Shown piece after piece: positions 8,583-17,819 of a stretch of 64,000 nt of DNA. The position numbers were made by a program, and so were the translations under genes. The stretch lies in assembly GCF_001297705.1 (NCBI RefSeq), contig NZ_LIRF01000008.1:620001-684000 (forward strand), given 5' to 3'. The notes under the pieces are model-generated. The model searched no databases. It worked only from the letters and a program-made list of their open reading frames with translations, and was not told the DNA's origin. The stretch comes from Chryseobacterium sp. ERMR1:04. GTDB lineage: Bacteria; Bacteroidota; Bacteroidia; Flavobacteriales; Weeksellaceae. Numbering within the stretch: the first letter of the stretch is position 1; every line of letters begins with the position of its first letter.

Positions 8583-10775
8583 ATGAAAAGACTATTTCTA
8601 CTATTTACCTTCTTGTTGGGCTTTGTCCAGATGAGGGCAGATGAGGGGATGTGGCTGTTAATGCTCATCAAAAGATTAAATGGTGTTGACATGCAAAAAG
8701 AAGGTTTGCATTTAACCCCTGAAGAAATTTATTCAGTAAACAACTCAAGTATGAAAGATGCTATCGTAAGTTTCGGTGGTTTCTGTACTGGGGAAATTGT
8801 TTCTGACAAAGGACTTATTTTCACAAACCACCACTGTGGTTATGGTGCTGTTGCAGCAGCTTCTACTCCAGAAAAAGACTATTTGAAGAATGGTTTCTGG
8901 GCAATGAAGCAGAAAGACGAATTTAATGCAAAGGATCTTTACGTAAGATTTTTAGTGAGAATGGATGATGCTACGCAAAGAATCAATTCTAAGCTAAACA
9001 ATAAAATGACCGGAGACGAGAGAAAAGCGGTGATTGATGCTGAAACTAAAGCAATCCAGTCTGAAAACTCTGAAAACGGAAAATATACAGTAGTTGTAAG
9101 AGACTTCTTCAACGGAAACGAATTCTACTTTTTCGTTTACCAAGATTATAAAGACATCAGATTAGTAGGTGCACCACCATCTTCTTTAGGGAAATTCGGA
9201 GGTGATACAGACAACTGGGAATGGCCAAGACATACTGCAGACTTTACGGTTTTCAGAGTGTATGCTGATGCTGCAGGAAACCCTGCCGAATTTGCTCCAA
9301 CAAACGTTCCTTTAAAGCCTAAACATTTCTTACCTGTTTCTCTTAAAGGAGTTAAGCCTGGTGATTTCTCAATGATCATGGGTTACCCTGGAAGAACAAA
9401 CCGTTACCTGACTTCTTACGGAATTCAGCAAATGGTTGGTAAAGATTACCCGGCTTGGGTTACCGCTTCTAGATTAGCAATGGATGTTATGAAGAAGTAC
9501 ATGGATAAAGATAAAGGAACTCAATTGAACTATGCTTCTCAGTATGCTTCAGTAGCAAACTACTGGAAAAACAGACAAGGAACAATTGATGCTGTTGAAA
9601 AAAACGGAACTATTACTGACAAACAGAAGATTGAAGACGTTTACAGAAAATGGTCTATACAAACCGGAAACGAAGCATATGATGGGGTTCTAGAAGATAT
9701 TGAAACGTATTACAAGCAGGTTTCTACAAGAAATGTTGAGAGAAACTATATGTCTCAGCTTTCAAGAAACTCAAAATACATCAGTGTTGCTTTCCAATTA
9801 GGTTCTGTGCTTAAAGCTTACGCTGCACAAGACATGCAGGGAAGATTGGCAATGAAGCCAAAAGTAGATGCTGCTGTAAAAGCTGCTTACGAAAACATCA
9901 ATACCAACTTGGAAGGTGAAATGCTAACTTCAATGGTTAACCTTTACCAGACTAAAGTAGATAAAGATGTAGCTTCTGCAACTATTATGGGATTAGATGC
10001 TAAGAATTTATCAAACATTGCTTACTCATCTATCTTCGCTAATAAAACTTCTGCTACCAACTTCGTTTTAAACCCAGATGCTTTAAAACTAGATGCAGAT
10101 CCGCTTCTTAAGATCGCTAACAGCTTAGCTGCAGACCAAAAAATGGCGGGAGAAAGATTCGCTAAAGTGGATGACAATTTTGCTAAAAACAACCGTTTAT
10201 TCTTAGCTGGTTTAATGAAATCAATGCCTGAGAAAAAATTCTATCCTGATGCTAACTCTACAATGAGATTAACATACGGAACGGTAGATAAATTACCTAT
10301 CAGAACAGACAGAAACTATTTCGGTGTTACTGATAACTATTATACAGATATGGCTGGTCTTGTAGGCAAATACAAGAAAGGGGATGAAGAATTTGATCTT
10401 CCACAAAGAGTAATTGACCTTTACAACATGCAGGACTTCGGTCAGTATGCTGATGCTAAAGGATACATGCCTGTAAACTTCTTATCAAACAATGATATTA
10501 CAGGAGGTAACTCTGGTTCTCCGGTAATTGATGGAGATGGAAACCTTATCGGTATCGCATTCGACGGAAACAGTGAAGCGTTAAGCGGTGACATCGTTTT
10601 CGAACAAGAATGGCAAAAAACAATCAACGTAGATGTTCGTTTCGTTCTTTGGACAATCGACAAGTACGCTGGTGCAAGAAGATTGATTGACGAGTTAAAA
10701 TTAGTAAGAGATGAAAATACTCCTGCTGACACAAAAACAAAAGTGTTAAAAACTCCAACTACAAAGAAAAAATAA
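8583..10775 (+). CDS. S46 family dipeptidyl-peptidase, DPP7-like
   Basis: 730 residues with a signal peptide, the usual S46 length. S46 enzymes are periplasmic exopeptidases that release dipeptides from oligopeptides, which feeds amino-acid-using Bacteroidetes. The chymotrypsin-like triad is visible: His84 in TNHHCGY, Asp220 in RHTADF and Ser644 in GGNSGSP. The residue 18 after the catalytic Ser, which sets P1 specificity (Gly in DPP7, Arg in DPP11), is Gly662 here. A DPP7-like preference for hydrophobic P1 is therefore inferred. A strong terminator follows the gene. Confidence 0.95.
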   Translation: MKRLFLLFTFLLGFVQMRADEGMWLLMLIKRLNGVDMQKEGLHLTPEEIYSVNNSSMKDAIVSFGGFCTGEIVSDKGLIFTNHHCGYGAVAAASTPEKDYLKNGFWAMKQKDEFNAKDLYVRFLVRMDDATQRINSKLNNKMTGDERKAVIDAETKAIQSENSENGKYTVVVRDFFNGNEFYFFVYQDYKDIRLVGAPPSSLGKFGGDTDNWEWPRHTADFTVFRVYADAAGNPAEFAPTNVPLKPKHFLPVSLKGVKPGDFSMIMGYPGRTNRYLTSYGIQQMVGKDYPAWVTASRLAMDVMKKYMDKDKGTQLNYASQYASVANYWKNRQGTIDAVEKNGTITDKQKIEDVYRKWSIQTGNEAYDGVLEDIETYYKQVSTRNVERNYMSQLSRNSKYISVAFQLGSVLKAYAAQDMQGRLAMKPKVDAAVKAAYENINTNLEGEMLTSMVNLYQTKVDKDVASATIMGLDAKNLSNIAYSSIFANKTSATNFVLNPDALKLDADPLLKIANSLAADQKMAGERFAKVDDNFAKNNRLFLAGLMKSMPEKKFYPDANSTMRLTYGTVDKLPIRTDRNYFGVTDNYYTDMAGLVGKYKKGDEEFDLPQRVIDLYNMQDFGQYADAKGYMPVNFLSNNDITGGNSGSPVIDGDGNLIGIAFDGNSEALSGDIVFEQEWQKTINVDVRFVLWTIDKYAGARRLIDELKLVRDENTPADTKTKVLKTPTTKKK

Positions 10776-10833
10776 TCTTCATTGAATATATTTTTGAAAA
10801 CCGTGAAAGTTATCTTTCGCGGTTTTTTTATTT
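10771..10833. repeat. 63-bp direct repeat, copy 1 (contains terminator)
   Basis: This segment from the peptidase stop through its terminator recurs 1,078 bp downstream with one difference in 63. The two copies bracket the Cys-rich unknown gene. Confidence 0.9.
10800..10829 (+). terminator. Rho-independent terminator of the S46 peptidase
   Basis: Stem ACCGTGAAAG / CTTTCGCGGT with loop TTAT, followed by a run of T. One G-T wobble. Confidence 0.9.
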
Positions 10834-10854
10834 TTGATTTTAAATAATAAATGG

Positions 10855-11814
10855 ATGAGTGAATTTAGCCACTTTTCAGATGAAAATGTAATTGATACTT
10901 TCTTAGTGTATCGATATAGTGAAGGATATAACCAAGTACTTCTTGAGGAATTAAAAAAACGCAATATTGAAATTAAAAATTTTGATACCGATGAGGGATA
11001 TATAACTTCTTTCATTAGATCTTTCTCAAGGGGATGGCAAAGAGAAATCAAAAATATGTTTAAGGAACTTCAGTCATTAGGCTGGAATAAATTGATGCAT
11101 ATTGAAGCTAAAGAGAAGTGGGGTCGTTTTCATTTTTCAGGAGGAAATTTATCCCTTGAATTATCAGAAGTTATTAATAAGTATAAAGAATTAATTAATG
11201 ATACCTGCTCAAGGTGTGGAAGTAAAGATCATGTTCAGGAAAATGGAGCTGATTGGATAGAAGTTTTATGCCGAAAGTGTACACAAAATGACTTAAAAAA
11301 ATTGGTTATTCATGAGATTTCTGAAAAAGGATTTATTTATTATAATATTAAAAGCTCAAACAATGTTTTCCTATGGCAAGACGTTGATTGTATAAATTTA
11401 AATTTCTCAGAAGAAGTACAATCTATAGATATCACAATGAACAGAATAGTTGAGATATTTTATGATGTTGAAAGCAAATCATTAAACTTCCATCTTTTCA
11501 GAAATCTAAATTTTCTTAAACTCTTGCAAAGTATTCCCGAAAATACCCTCTCCTCTTTTGAATTAGAAAAAAGAAAACATTTTTTGAATAGTCTTAAAAA
11601 ATGTCATTTCTGTGAAAAGAAAACAGTTTATTCTAGCTCTTGCTTATTATGCACAGAAAGTTTAGACAACATTTTGTCAGGAAAAAGACAGCAATATTTA
11701 AAATTTTATAATAATATTCCGGAAATAATAAAAGAGAAAAAACAAAGTGTTCAATATTATTTAGAATACTGGAATTCCCAGAATTTCTTTTTTAAAAATG
11801 ATTATTTTTTATAG
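10855..11814 (+). CDS. Cys-rich protein of unknown function
   Basis: About 319 residues from the ATG of MSEFSHF; the frame also opens from a TTG 21 bases earlier that falls close to the terminator. Two treble-clef-like Cys clusters are visible: CSRCGSKDH...LCRKC in the middle and CHFCEKK...CLLC near the C-terminus. The stretch 'EKWGRFHFSGG' followed by a short helix and CxxCG recalls small accessory domains near phage and toxin-immunity genes, but I cannot name a family. The gene lies exactly between two copies of a 63-bp terminator repeat and is lower in GC than the peptidase, which suggests recent gain. Confidence 0.7.
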   Translation: MSEFSHFSDENVIDTFLVYRYSEGYNQVLLEELKKRNIEIKNFDTDEGYITSFIRSFSRGWQREIKNMFKELQSLGWNKLMHIEAKEKWGRFHFSGGNLSLELSEVINKYKELINDTCSRCGSKDHVQENGADWIEVLCRKCTQNDLKKLVIHEISEKGFIYYNIKSSNNVFLWQDVDCINLNFSEEVQSIDITMNRIVEIFYDVESKSLNFHLFRNLNFLKLLQSIPENTLSSFELEKRKHFLNSLKKCHFCEKKTVYSSSCLLCTESLDNILSGKRQQYLKFYNNIPEIIKEKKQSVQYYLEYWNSQNFFFKNDYFL

Positions 11815-11848
11815 TTAAATGTAAATCAGATCAAAATAATTCCAAATA

Positions 11849-11911
11849 AATAATCTTCATTGAATATATTTTTGAAAACCGTGAAAGTTATCTTTCGCGT
11901 TTTTTTTATTT
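11849..11911. repeat. 63-bp direct repeat, copy 2 (contains terminator)
   Basis: 62 of 63 bases match copy 1. The one change (G to T) falls at the end of the stem, so this copy can still form the hairpin and T run and should end transcription of the inserted gene. The rest of the gap up to the spondin gene is AT-rich with no gene seen. Confidence 0.9.
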
Positions 11912-12149
11912 AACACCATCATCACTCATTCAACTATAAACCAACTAAATAACAACAAATAAATTAATCTTTATTTCGATTTTAAATTCCAATTATTAAT
12001 AATAATTAACACCTAGAAAAGCAAATAATACCATAGGCGCCAATAGATTTGTGGGTACAGAAATATTTTTTTCAAAAATTTTTGTCAGGATTTCAAAACA
12101 CTTCCGACTATAGCTATAGAAAAACAATTTATAACTTAAATAATATTTT

Positions 12150-13367
12150 ATGAAAAAGAACATCTTTAAAATTGCTACGTTGGCCGCTGGTATTATCACA
12201 ACATTTGCACTTACCTCTTGTGACAACAATGATACGATGGAAATTCCTTCATCAGAAAAAACAATTACCTTCGAAAACGTAGTAGCTCCCAAAGATTTCG
12301 TTGAAAGCGGAAGTTTCAAAGGTACAACAGCTCCTATTATTACACCGGGACAATCTGTTTCTATTAAATTTAGTGCAGGAAAAGCACAGTCATTAATGTT
12401 TGCAACGATGTATGGAGCATCAAAAGACTGGTTCTTTGCTTCTCAGCAACCAGGAATCAAGTTATTTGACAACAACGGAAACGCCATTACCGGAGATGTA
12501 TCTTCACAAGTTCTTTTGTGGGATAACGGAACTAAAGACAATGTTTCAGGACAGCCGGAAAGCAAGCCTATCGCACAAGTTCCCGGTGTAACCGCTTCAC
12601 AATTGATGAAATTAAACCTTGCGTACAATGATGTTTCTTCTGAATTTACGTTAACGATCACCAACACCTCAGCAGGTACAGGACATGAAACTCCTTTCTC
12701 TCCGGGAGTTTGGGCAGTTTCTAACTATAATGGTTCACAATTATTAAATTCAGCTCCATTCTTTACTCCAAATGCCTTATCTAATCCTGAGATCACCGAT
12801 ATAGCACAAATGGGAGATATCACTAAAATGGTTACAAGCCTAAATGCCAATACTAAAGTAATGACAGGACTTTCTCCTGCTTTGGTTGTGGTGTATAATG
12901 GAGATAAAAATCCAATTTATGAGCTAGGGCAATTAGATGCAGGAAAAGGATTAAAAGAAATTGCACAAATGGGAGATGTAAACAAACTTCAAAATAGCTT
13001 AAAAGCTTTACCAAACGTAAAAGGAGTTTATATTGCAGGAAATGCACCGGTAGCGCCTGGAGCTAAAGTAATGACTAAATTCCAATCAAATCCGGGAGAC
13101 AAAATTGCGTATGTAACGATGTTTGGGTTCTCTAATGACTGGTTTTATGCTAACGAACAAAGCATCGATGCTAATACAAAAGGTGATCTAACTTCAAAAA
13201 CGACATTGTTTGATTCAGGAACTGGAATTGATCAATATCCTGGAGCAGGAAATCACCAGGCTTTATTTGGAGGAACCCCTCAAGCAGAAAGTAAAGTGAT
13301 TGCAAAAGTAGGAAATGTATTCCCTATTCCTGCCGTACAAAATGTGTTGAAAGTAACGATTAATTAA
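12150..13367 (+). CDS. Spondin-domain lipoprotein
   Basis: 405 residues with a lipoprotein signal (lipobox ALTSC). Two spondin-N-like domains lie in tandem: the first holds 'ITFENV', 'SIKFSAGKAQSLMFATMYG', 'DWFFA' and 'LWDNGT'; the second repeats the plan with 'MTKFQSNPGDKIAYVTMFG', 'DWFYA' and 'LFDSGTGIDQYPGAG'. Such proteins occur widely in Bacteroidetes and are probably surface-exposed and adhesion-like, but the ligand is unknown. It converges on the pectate-lyase-fold gene across a shared terminator. Confidence 0.88.
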   Translation: MKKNIFKIATLAAGIITTFALTSCDNNDTMEIPSSEKTITFENVVAPKDFVESGSFKGTTAPIITPGQSVSIKFSAGKAQSLMFATMYGASKDWFFASQQPGIKLFDNNGNAITGDVSSQVLLWDNGTKDNVSGQPESKPIAQVPGVTASQLMKLNLAYNDVSSEFTLTITNTSAGTGHETPFSPGVWAVSNYNGSQLLNSAPFFTPNALSNPEITDIAQMGDITKMVTSLNANTKVMTGLSPALVVVYNGDKNPIYELGQLDAGKGLKEIAQMGDVNKLQNSLKALPNVKGVYIAGNAPVAPGAKVMTKFQSNPGDKIAYVTMFGFSNDWFYANEQSIDANTKGDLTSKTTLFDSGTGIDQYPGAGNHQALFGGTPQAESKVIAKVGNVFPIPAVQNVLKVTIN

Positions 13368-13397
13368 TCATAAACAGAATCTTCAAAAAACAATAAA

Positions 13398-13430
13398 AAA
13401 TAGCGTTTAGGAATGTCCTAAACGCTATTT
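13398..13430. terminator. Bidirectional terminator between convergent genes
   Basis: A perfect 15-bp stem (AAATAGCGTTTAGGA / TCCTAAACGCTATTT) with loop ATG, A-rich on one side and T-rich on the other. It can serve the spondin gene (+) and the pectate-lyase-fold gene (-). The same hairpin recurs at 15188-15220. Confidence 0.9.
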
Positions 13431-13451
13431 CTAGTATACTATATATTACTA

Positions 13452-15044
13452 TTAAACTTTCAATTCTGCTTTGAGATACTGGGATGCACCATTATTCTTT
13501 ACTGTAAAATATCCATCATAATGAGTAATCTCTACCCCTAATTCATTAAAAACTTGTTTAAAATGACCTGTTTTTTGGGTACCATTTACGTTTCGATGCC
13601 ATAAAAATTGAGCAAACTCTCCGCTGGCATTATGCATCATCAATATTCCGATTGTACTTCCAAACCCAAATGGTTCAATAGCAACATCAAGACTTTCATT
13701 ATTCGCAAATTGTCTTCCAAATAAATTAATAGATCCATTTAGATAAGCTTCCGTTTTTTTACCATTCGTTTGCCATGTATGCTTCATATAATTTGAAGTA
13801 GTGGAATCATTACTTATAGGCGTTGCAGCTAATTGATGATCTCCATTCTCAAAATATCCACCATGAAAAACCTGAGGTCTAAAGATGATTGGAACATTCC
13901 ATTCGGGAGAGATGTTTGCTCTTTCTAGATCAAAATCTCCAATAAATTCAGAAGATTCACTTATAGGAGTTCCTCCTTGCTGTGATGGGATATACCTCCA
14001 TGCATTTCCACTGTAATTAATGTTTTTTTGAGTGGAGTGGAACGTATCTGTAGTACTCTTGTCTGAATTAATTCTAACAGCATGTAAAGTTCCAATATAA
14101 TTCCCTGTGATTGAAATTCCTGCTACATGATGCAGTTTAATAGCCTGCATAGCACCTCTATAAAACAAATTGCCTGCAATATTAATTCCTGCAACAGTTT
14201 CATCAACAGGATTTACAGTAGAAATATAAGTATCAACTTTATTTTCATTATATCCTTCGAAATAATTCCCCGTGATATTAATTCCAAAAGCACGGTCTAA
14301 AATTAATCTTCCTGAAGCATCTTCAAAGCTACACCCAGAAATATTTCCTCCTGTTGTTGTATCAATAATTTCCGATGGAATACCTGCTCCATGAACCTTC
14401 ATATTGGTTACATCAAAAGCATTCGTTGAGTCATGAAATTTAAAAGCCTGATATACTGATTGAAAATACACAGAATTAATTTTGGTAAAATAACAATCAC
14501 TTAAATCAAACCCTAACTTCATCCCATCAAAACGACAATCTGTAATTCTTAAATAATGACTGGAACTTGCTTTAAGGAAAGTCTGAGCTGTTGGTGTATT
14601 CCCCGAAATAAAGTTTTTGATATGAATGTTATGAGCATCATATATATTGTTTGAATTATCAATATTAAAAATTATTATATCTGTCCCTACTCCACTTGAA
14701 AGCACACAGTTTTTACCATCAATAATTAAATCTCCTCTCTCAATATTTAATGTAGAATTGGTAATCACTTTTTCAAGTCCATAGAAAGCAACTTCATTTA
14801 TTTTTTTACTATCCTTAATATCTAGAAGCATTTGTTTCAGAGCATCACTTTCGTCCGTTCCATCACCTTTTACTCCCCACCATCTTACATCGGCAACTTC
14901 AAACATTCTTTCATATTTGTAATTTCCAATGTTTTTTTTGAGTACATTGTTAAGCGAGCTATCTGCTGCTCCAATTTTTTTCCAAGAGTATTCTAATCCT
15001 GTATACTCATCTGCTAATAAAATAAATTCGTCTGGTGTTGGCAT
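13452..15044 (-). CDS. Pectate-lyase-superfamily (beta-helix) protein, tailspike-like
   Basis: About 530 residues from the ATG of MPTPDEF. The open frame extends 26 codons further, but the probable promoter lies inside that extension, so the later start is preferred. 'VRWWGVKGDGTDESDALKQML' is the classic N-terminal stretch of the pectate-lyase-3 domain, followed by repeated 'ISGNYF/ITGNYI'-type coils of a right-handed beta-helix (about residues 60-360). A C-terminal domain of about 90 residues ends NNGASQYLKAELKV and recurs in the next gene upstream. No signal peptide is seen. Phage tailspikes and surface carbohydrate-binding proteins have this plan; the substrate is unknown. Confidence 0.75.
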   Translation of the reverse strand: MPTPDEFILLADEYTGLEYSWKKIGAADSSLNNVLKKNIGNYKYERMFEVADVRWWGVKGDGTDESDALKQMLLDIKDSKKINEVAFYGLEKVITNSTLNIERGDLIIDGKNCVLSSGVGTDIIIFNIDNSNNIYDAHNIHIKNFISGNTPTAQTFLKASSSHYLRITDCRFDGMKLGFDLSDCYFTKINSVYFQSVYQAFKFHDSTNAFDVTNMKVHGAGIPSEIIDTTTGGNISGCSFEDASGRLILDRAFGINITGNYFEGYNENKVDTYISTVNPVDETVAGINIAGNLFYRGAMQAIKLHHVAGISITGNYIGTLHAVRINSDKSTTDTFHSTQKNINYSGNAWRYIPSQQGGTPISESSEFIGDFDLERANISPEWNVPIIFRPQVFHGGYFENGDHQLAATPISNDSTTSNYMKHTWQTNGKKTEAYLNGSINLFGRQFANNESLDVAIEPFGFGSTIGILMMHNASGEFAQFLWHRNVNGTQKTGHFKQVFNELGVEITHYDGYFTVKNNGASQYLKAELKV

Positions 15045-15119
15045 TTTAATATTTTTTTGATTTTGGTTATGTAAGAAGAACATTTCTATATGGCCATATC
15101 TCTCTGTTTTTCTATACTG

Positions 15120-15160
15120 CAAATATCGCCCTGCACAACGACAGAACTTGACGTATTATT
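15120..15160 (-). promoter_or_regulatory. Conserved promoter/dyad motif, copy 1
   Basis: Read on the minus strand this holds an ACGTCAAGTTCTGTCGT dyad, an 11-12 base spacer and a GATATTTG -7-like box. The same block at the same spacing lies upstream of the next gene and of the RHS gene. It places the transcript start about 70 bases before the MPTPDEF codon. Confidence 0.55.
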
Positions 15161-15187
15161 TTTACATTTCAAATTTTTTAATAAAAA

Positions 15188-15220
15188 AAATAGCGTTTAG
15201 GAATGTCCTAAACGCTATTT
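15188..15220 (-). terminator. Terminator of the short tail-domain gene
   Basis: Identical in stem and loop to the hairpin at 13398-13430. It lies just downstream of the 115-residue gene, so the gene tail and terminator were duplicated together. Confidence 0.85.
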
Positions 15221-15235
15221 CTAGTATATCAATTA

Positions 15236-15583
15236 TTAAACTTTTAATTCTGCTTTGAGATATTGGGATGCTCCACCATTGGTTATTGTGATAGAACCTT
15301 CATTATGGGCAATAGTCACCCCTAGCTCATTGACGCTTTCTTTAAAATATCCAGTTTTTGCAGTGCCATCCGGAAGAGTATTTTTTTGCCATAAAAATCG
15401 GGCAAATTGCTTATTTTCATTTTCTAGGATGATGCCTTTTAATGTATTTCTACATTTGAGAGGTGTAATATCTATCACTACACTTTCATGAGCAACGAAA
15501 CTCTTACTCATTAGATCTATAGAATCATTAGCGTCAGTTGGCAATGAGCCATTTTTCAAAATATTTTTATCGATTGTACTCAT
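15236..15583 (-). CDS. Small protein paralogous to the tailspike C-terminal domain
   Basis: 115 residues with no signal peptide. Almost the whole protein aligns with the last ~100 residues of the pectate-lyase-fold protein: 'FARFLWQKN' versus 'FAQFLWHRN', 'NELGVTIAHNEGS' versus 'NELGVEITHYDGY', and a shared ending GASQYLKAELKV. It has its own start, the conserved upstream motif and an identical terminator, so it is a separate expressed unit rather than debris. Function unknown; it could be a free copy of a binding or trimerisation domain. Confidence 0.75.
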   Translation of the reverse strand: MSTIDKNILKNGSLPTDANDSIDLMSKSFVAHESVVIDITPLKCRNTLKGIILENENKQFARFLWQKNTLPDGTAKTGYFKESVNELGVTIAHNEGSITITNGGASQYLKAELKV

Positions 15584-15634
15584 TTGATATCTGATTTAAG
15601 GTATTACTTTACAATTATTTATTATCCTTCTCTA

Positions 15635-15675
15635 CAAATATCACCCTACACAGCGACAAAACTTGACGTATTATT
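15635..15675 (-). promoter_or_regulatory. Conserved promoter/dyad motif, copy 2
   Basis: Minus strand: ACGTCAAGTTTTGTCGC, spacer, GATATTTG. Aligned with copy 1 it has only a few differences over 41 bases and no gaps. The -7-like box lies about 50 bases before the start of the 115-residue gene. Confidence 0.55.
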
Positions 15676-15710
15676 TTTTTATTGAATATATATGCCAACT
15701 GAGTCTTTAT

Positions 15711-16406
15711 TTACACATTCCAGAACTCTCTATCTAAGCTTCTGTATTGTATGGCTTCAGAGATATGATGAGATAAAATATTTTGAGATTCTTCCAAATC
15801 GGCAATTGTTCGGGCTACTTTTAAAATTCGGTCAAAGGCTCTGGCGGAAAGATTCAGTTTTTCCATGGCTAATTTTATGAGATTAAAAGATGCTTTATCC
15901 AGTTCACAATATTTTTCAATTTCTTTGGGGCCAATTTGAGCATTATAACTAATTTCCAAATCTTTATATCGCTCCCCCTGAATTTCACGAGCAATTAAAA
16001 CACGCTTTCTTATATCTTCGCTCTTTTCTCCTTTCCGTTTTTCTGTTAGTTGCTCAAATTCAACTTTCTGAACTTCAATATGAATATCAATTCTATCCAA
16101 AAGAGGTCCCGAAAGTTTATTCATATACCGCTGCATTTCGTAAACAGATGAGGTATTGTTTGGATCGTCCGGGAAAAATCCGCTTGGGCTAGGGTTCATG
16201 GAAGCAACCAACATAAAACTAGCTGGATAATTTACCGTAAACCGCGCTCTTGAGATGGTCACTTCACGATCTTCCAAGGGCTGTCTCATTACTTCCAAAA
16301 CCGTTCTTTTAAATTCAGGCATTTCATCTAAAAATAAAACACCGTTATGCGCCAAAGAAATTTCTCCGGGCTGAGGATAACTTCCGCCCCCAACGAGTGC
16401 AACATC
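15711..16406 (-). pseudogene. comM: YifB/ComM-family Mg-chelatase-like ATPase, C-terminal half
   Basis: This is the second half of a gene whose first half lies 21 kb away. Reading in from the junction it gives TDVALVGGGSYPQPGEISL, then Walker B 'VLFLDEMPEF', 'REVTISRARFTVNYPASFML' and 'NPSPSGFFPDD', the AAA+ core and C-terminal domain of this family. No start codon lies at the junction; only an internal TTG offers one, and it would lack Walker A. Joined to the other half the protein would be about 513 residues, the normal length. ComM is a helicase that helps integrate DNA during natural transformation; this copy must be inactive. Confidence 0.93.
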
Positions 16407-16427
16407 TGTTACTTTCTTAAATGAGGG
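16400..16427. repeat. Left island junction (att site) with 27-bp repeat
   Basis: CAACATC here matches the CAACATC at the right junction, which marks the probable crossover core inside the split ATPase gene. The following 20 bases into the island recur near 17820. Confidence 0.75.
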
Positions 16428-16457
16428 GGCGTTATTTTATTTCTATATAAAATTGTA

Positions 16458-16488
16458 AAAGAGGTCTCCCTGCTTGGGAAACCTCTTT
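16458..16488 (-). terminator. Terminator of the collagen-like gene
   Basis: A 13-bp stem with one mismatch (AAAGAGGTTTCCC / GGGAGACCTCTTT read on the minus strand), a 5-base loop and a following TTTT. The rest of the gap between the junction and the collagen-like gene holds no gene. Confidence 0.7.
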
Positions 16489-16700
16489 ATACATTTAAAT
16501 TTTATTAGATGCTTTGTCTAATATAAGACAGTATTACACTTTGTCCTTGTAAGAAACATTATCTCTTCCAAAATTTCGAATATTTTTAATAATTTCGAAT
16601 TCGGATTATAGAATTATTCGAAAATTAGAATCAATATTTCAATCTTATTCCTCCTATCTATATCTAAATAATTAATGTTTATAAATAATGAGTTGATAAA

Positions 16701-17663
16701 TTATAAGGTATATTTTTGAACAGTCAATTTACCTGGCTCACCTGATTTCCCATCAATTCCCTTTACTCCGTCAGCACCATCAACGCCTTTTTTCCCTCGT
16801 CCCCTTTCAGCACTTAGACGTGAACAGTTTCCAGCATTTGAACCGCCTTCACCACCATCACCACCTCTTCCACCAATACCAATAACACCTGCCTCACCTG
16901 CTAAACCTTTTTCAGACGTTATATTAAAAAGATTTTCAGTCGAAGGGTTTTTATTAATATAATTTACAAAAAGGAATCCTCCATTACCTCCATTACCGCT
17001 ATTCCCGGCATTACCTCCGTTAGTTCCATTAGTTCCATCACTACCTCTTCCTGGACCTCTTCCGCATGAGCCCAAAGCACCGTTCCTTGCATTTGTTCCA
17101 TCGCTTCCTTTAATTCCATTCTTCCCAGGCATACCACTTCCTGCATTACCTCCATTTTGACCATTCAAATTAAGTATGATTGAACTTTCAATTTTGTCCA
17201 ATATAAAAAATTTCACTAGACCACCATTATCACCATTATCACCGCTTGTCCCATTTATATTCTGTTCGTTTCCATTTAAACCATTTTTCACAAAATATTG
17301 ATTGAACGATTGGATACTCGATTTATTGTCAAATTCAATTTTATTTGCGTACACTTCGAGAGAATTTCCATTCGTAATTATTTTAGTGTTTTCTAGCTTT
17401 AATTTCTCAATTGCGAATACAAATAGTGTATCTTTTTCTCTAATGTCACCAAGATTAAGTTCTACATTTCTAAGAATTAAGGTACCACTTTGATTTAACC
17501 TCTGATTTAATTCATTTAGTGTACTTAAAGTTACTGCATTAGTAATTTTTGAAGGAATATCGGTAAATTTAATTTTACCTGATAAAATCAGTATTTCAGT
17601 GTTTTGACAACAAAAGTTTGCAACTGCGAATACTGTGAATAAAAAAGTTGTTAAGATTTTCAT
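16701..17663 (-). CDS. Secreted collagen-like (Gly-X-Y) protein
   Basis: 320 residues with a signal peptide (about 1-19, ending NFCCQ). The Cys pair could alternatively be a weak lipobox. Residues about 25-125 form a beta-rich head ('TLILRNVELNLGD', 'LEVYANKIEF') recalling short beta-solenoids. From about residue 130 to the end the protein is Gly-rich with many G-X-Y triplets (GKNGIKGSDG, GVDGADGVKGIDGKSG) broken by GGNGG runs. It should be exported and fibrous; many such proteins are surface-adhesive, but no function is shown here. It lies alone between the left junction and the internal att-like repeat. Confidence 0.8.
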   Translation of the reverse strand: MKILTTFLFTVFAVANFCCQNTEILILSGKIKFTDIPSKITNAVTLSTLNELNQRLNQSGTLILRNVELNLGDIREKDTLFVFAIEKLKLENTKIITNGNSLEVYANKIEFDNKSSIQSFNQYFVKNGLNGNEQNINGTSGDNGDNGGLVKFFILDKIESSIILNLNGQNGGNAGSGMPGKNGIKGSDGTNARNGALGSCGRGPGRGSDGTNGTNGGNAGNSGNGGNGGFLFVNYINKNPSTENLFNITSEKGLAGEAGVIGIGGRGGDGGEGGSNAGNCSRLSAERGRGKKGVDGADGVKGIDGKSGEPGKLTVQKYTL

Positions 17664-17819
17664 AGCTGTTTTTTTAGTTTATGCTAAATTAATCATATTT
17701 ACACACAATCCGCATTAAATAATAGATAAAATTATTAATTCAATAACAAAAATCCTATTTAATTAAAAACAGAAAGACTTTACAATTGGGTAAAAGTTTT
17801 ACTAACCTCTAATTATATT

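Noticed and set aside
16964-17164. Second minus-strand ORF inside the collagen-like gene
   Set aside because: It is a shadow frame made by the Gly-rich codon repeats; composition (Met/Val/Glu) is unlike a protein and it has no start context.
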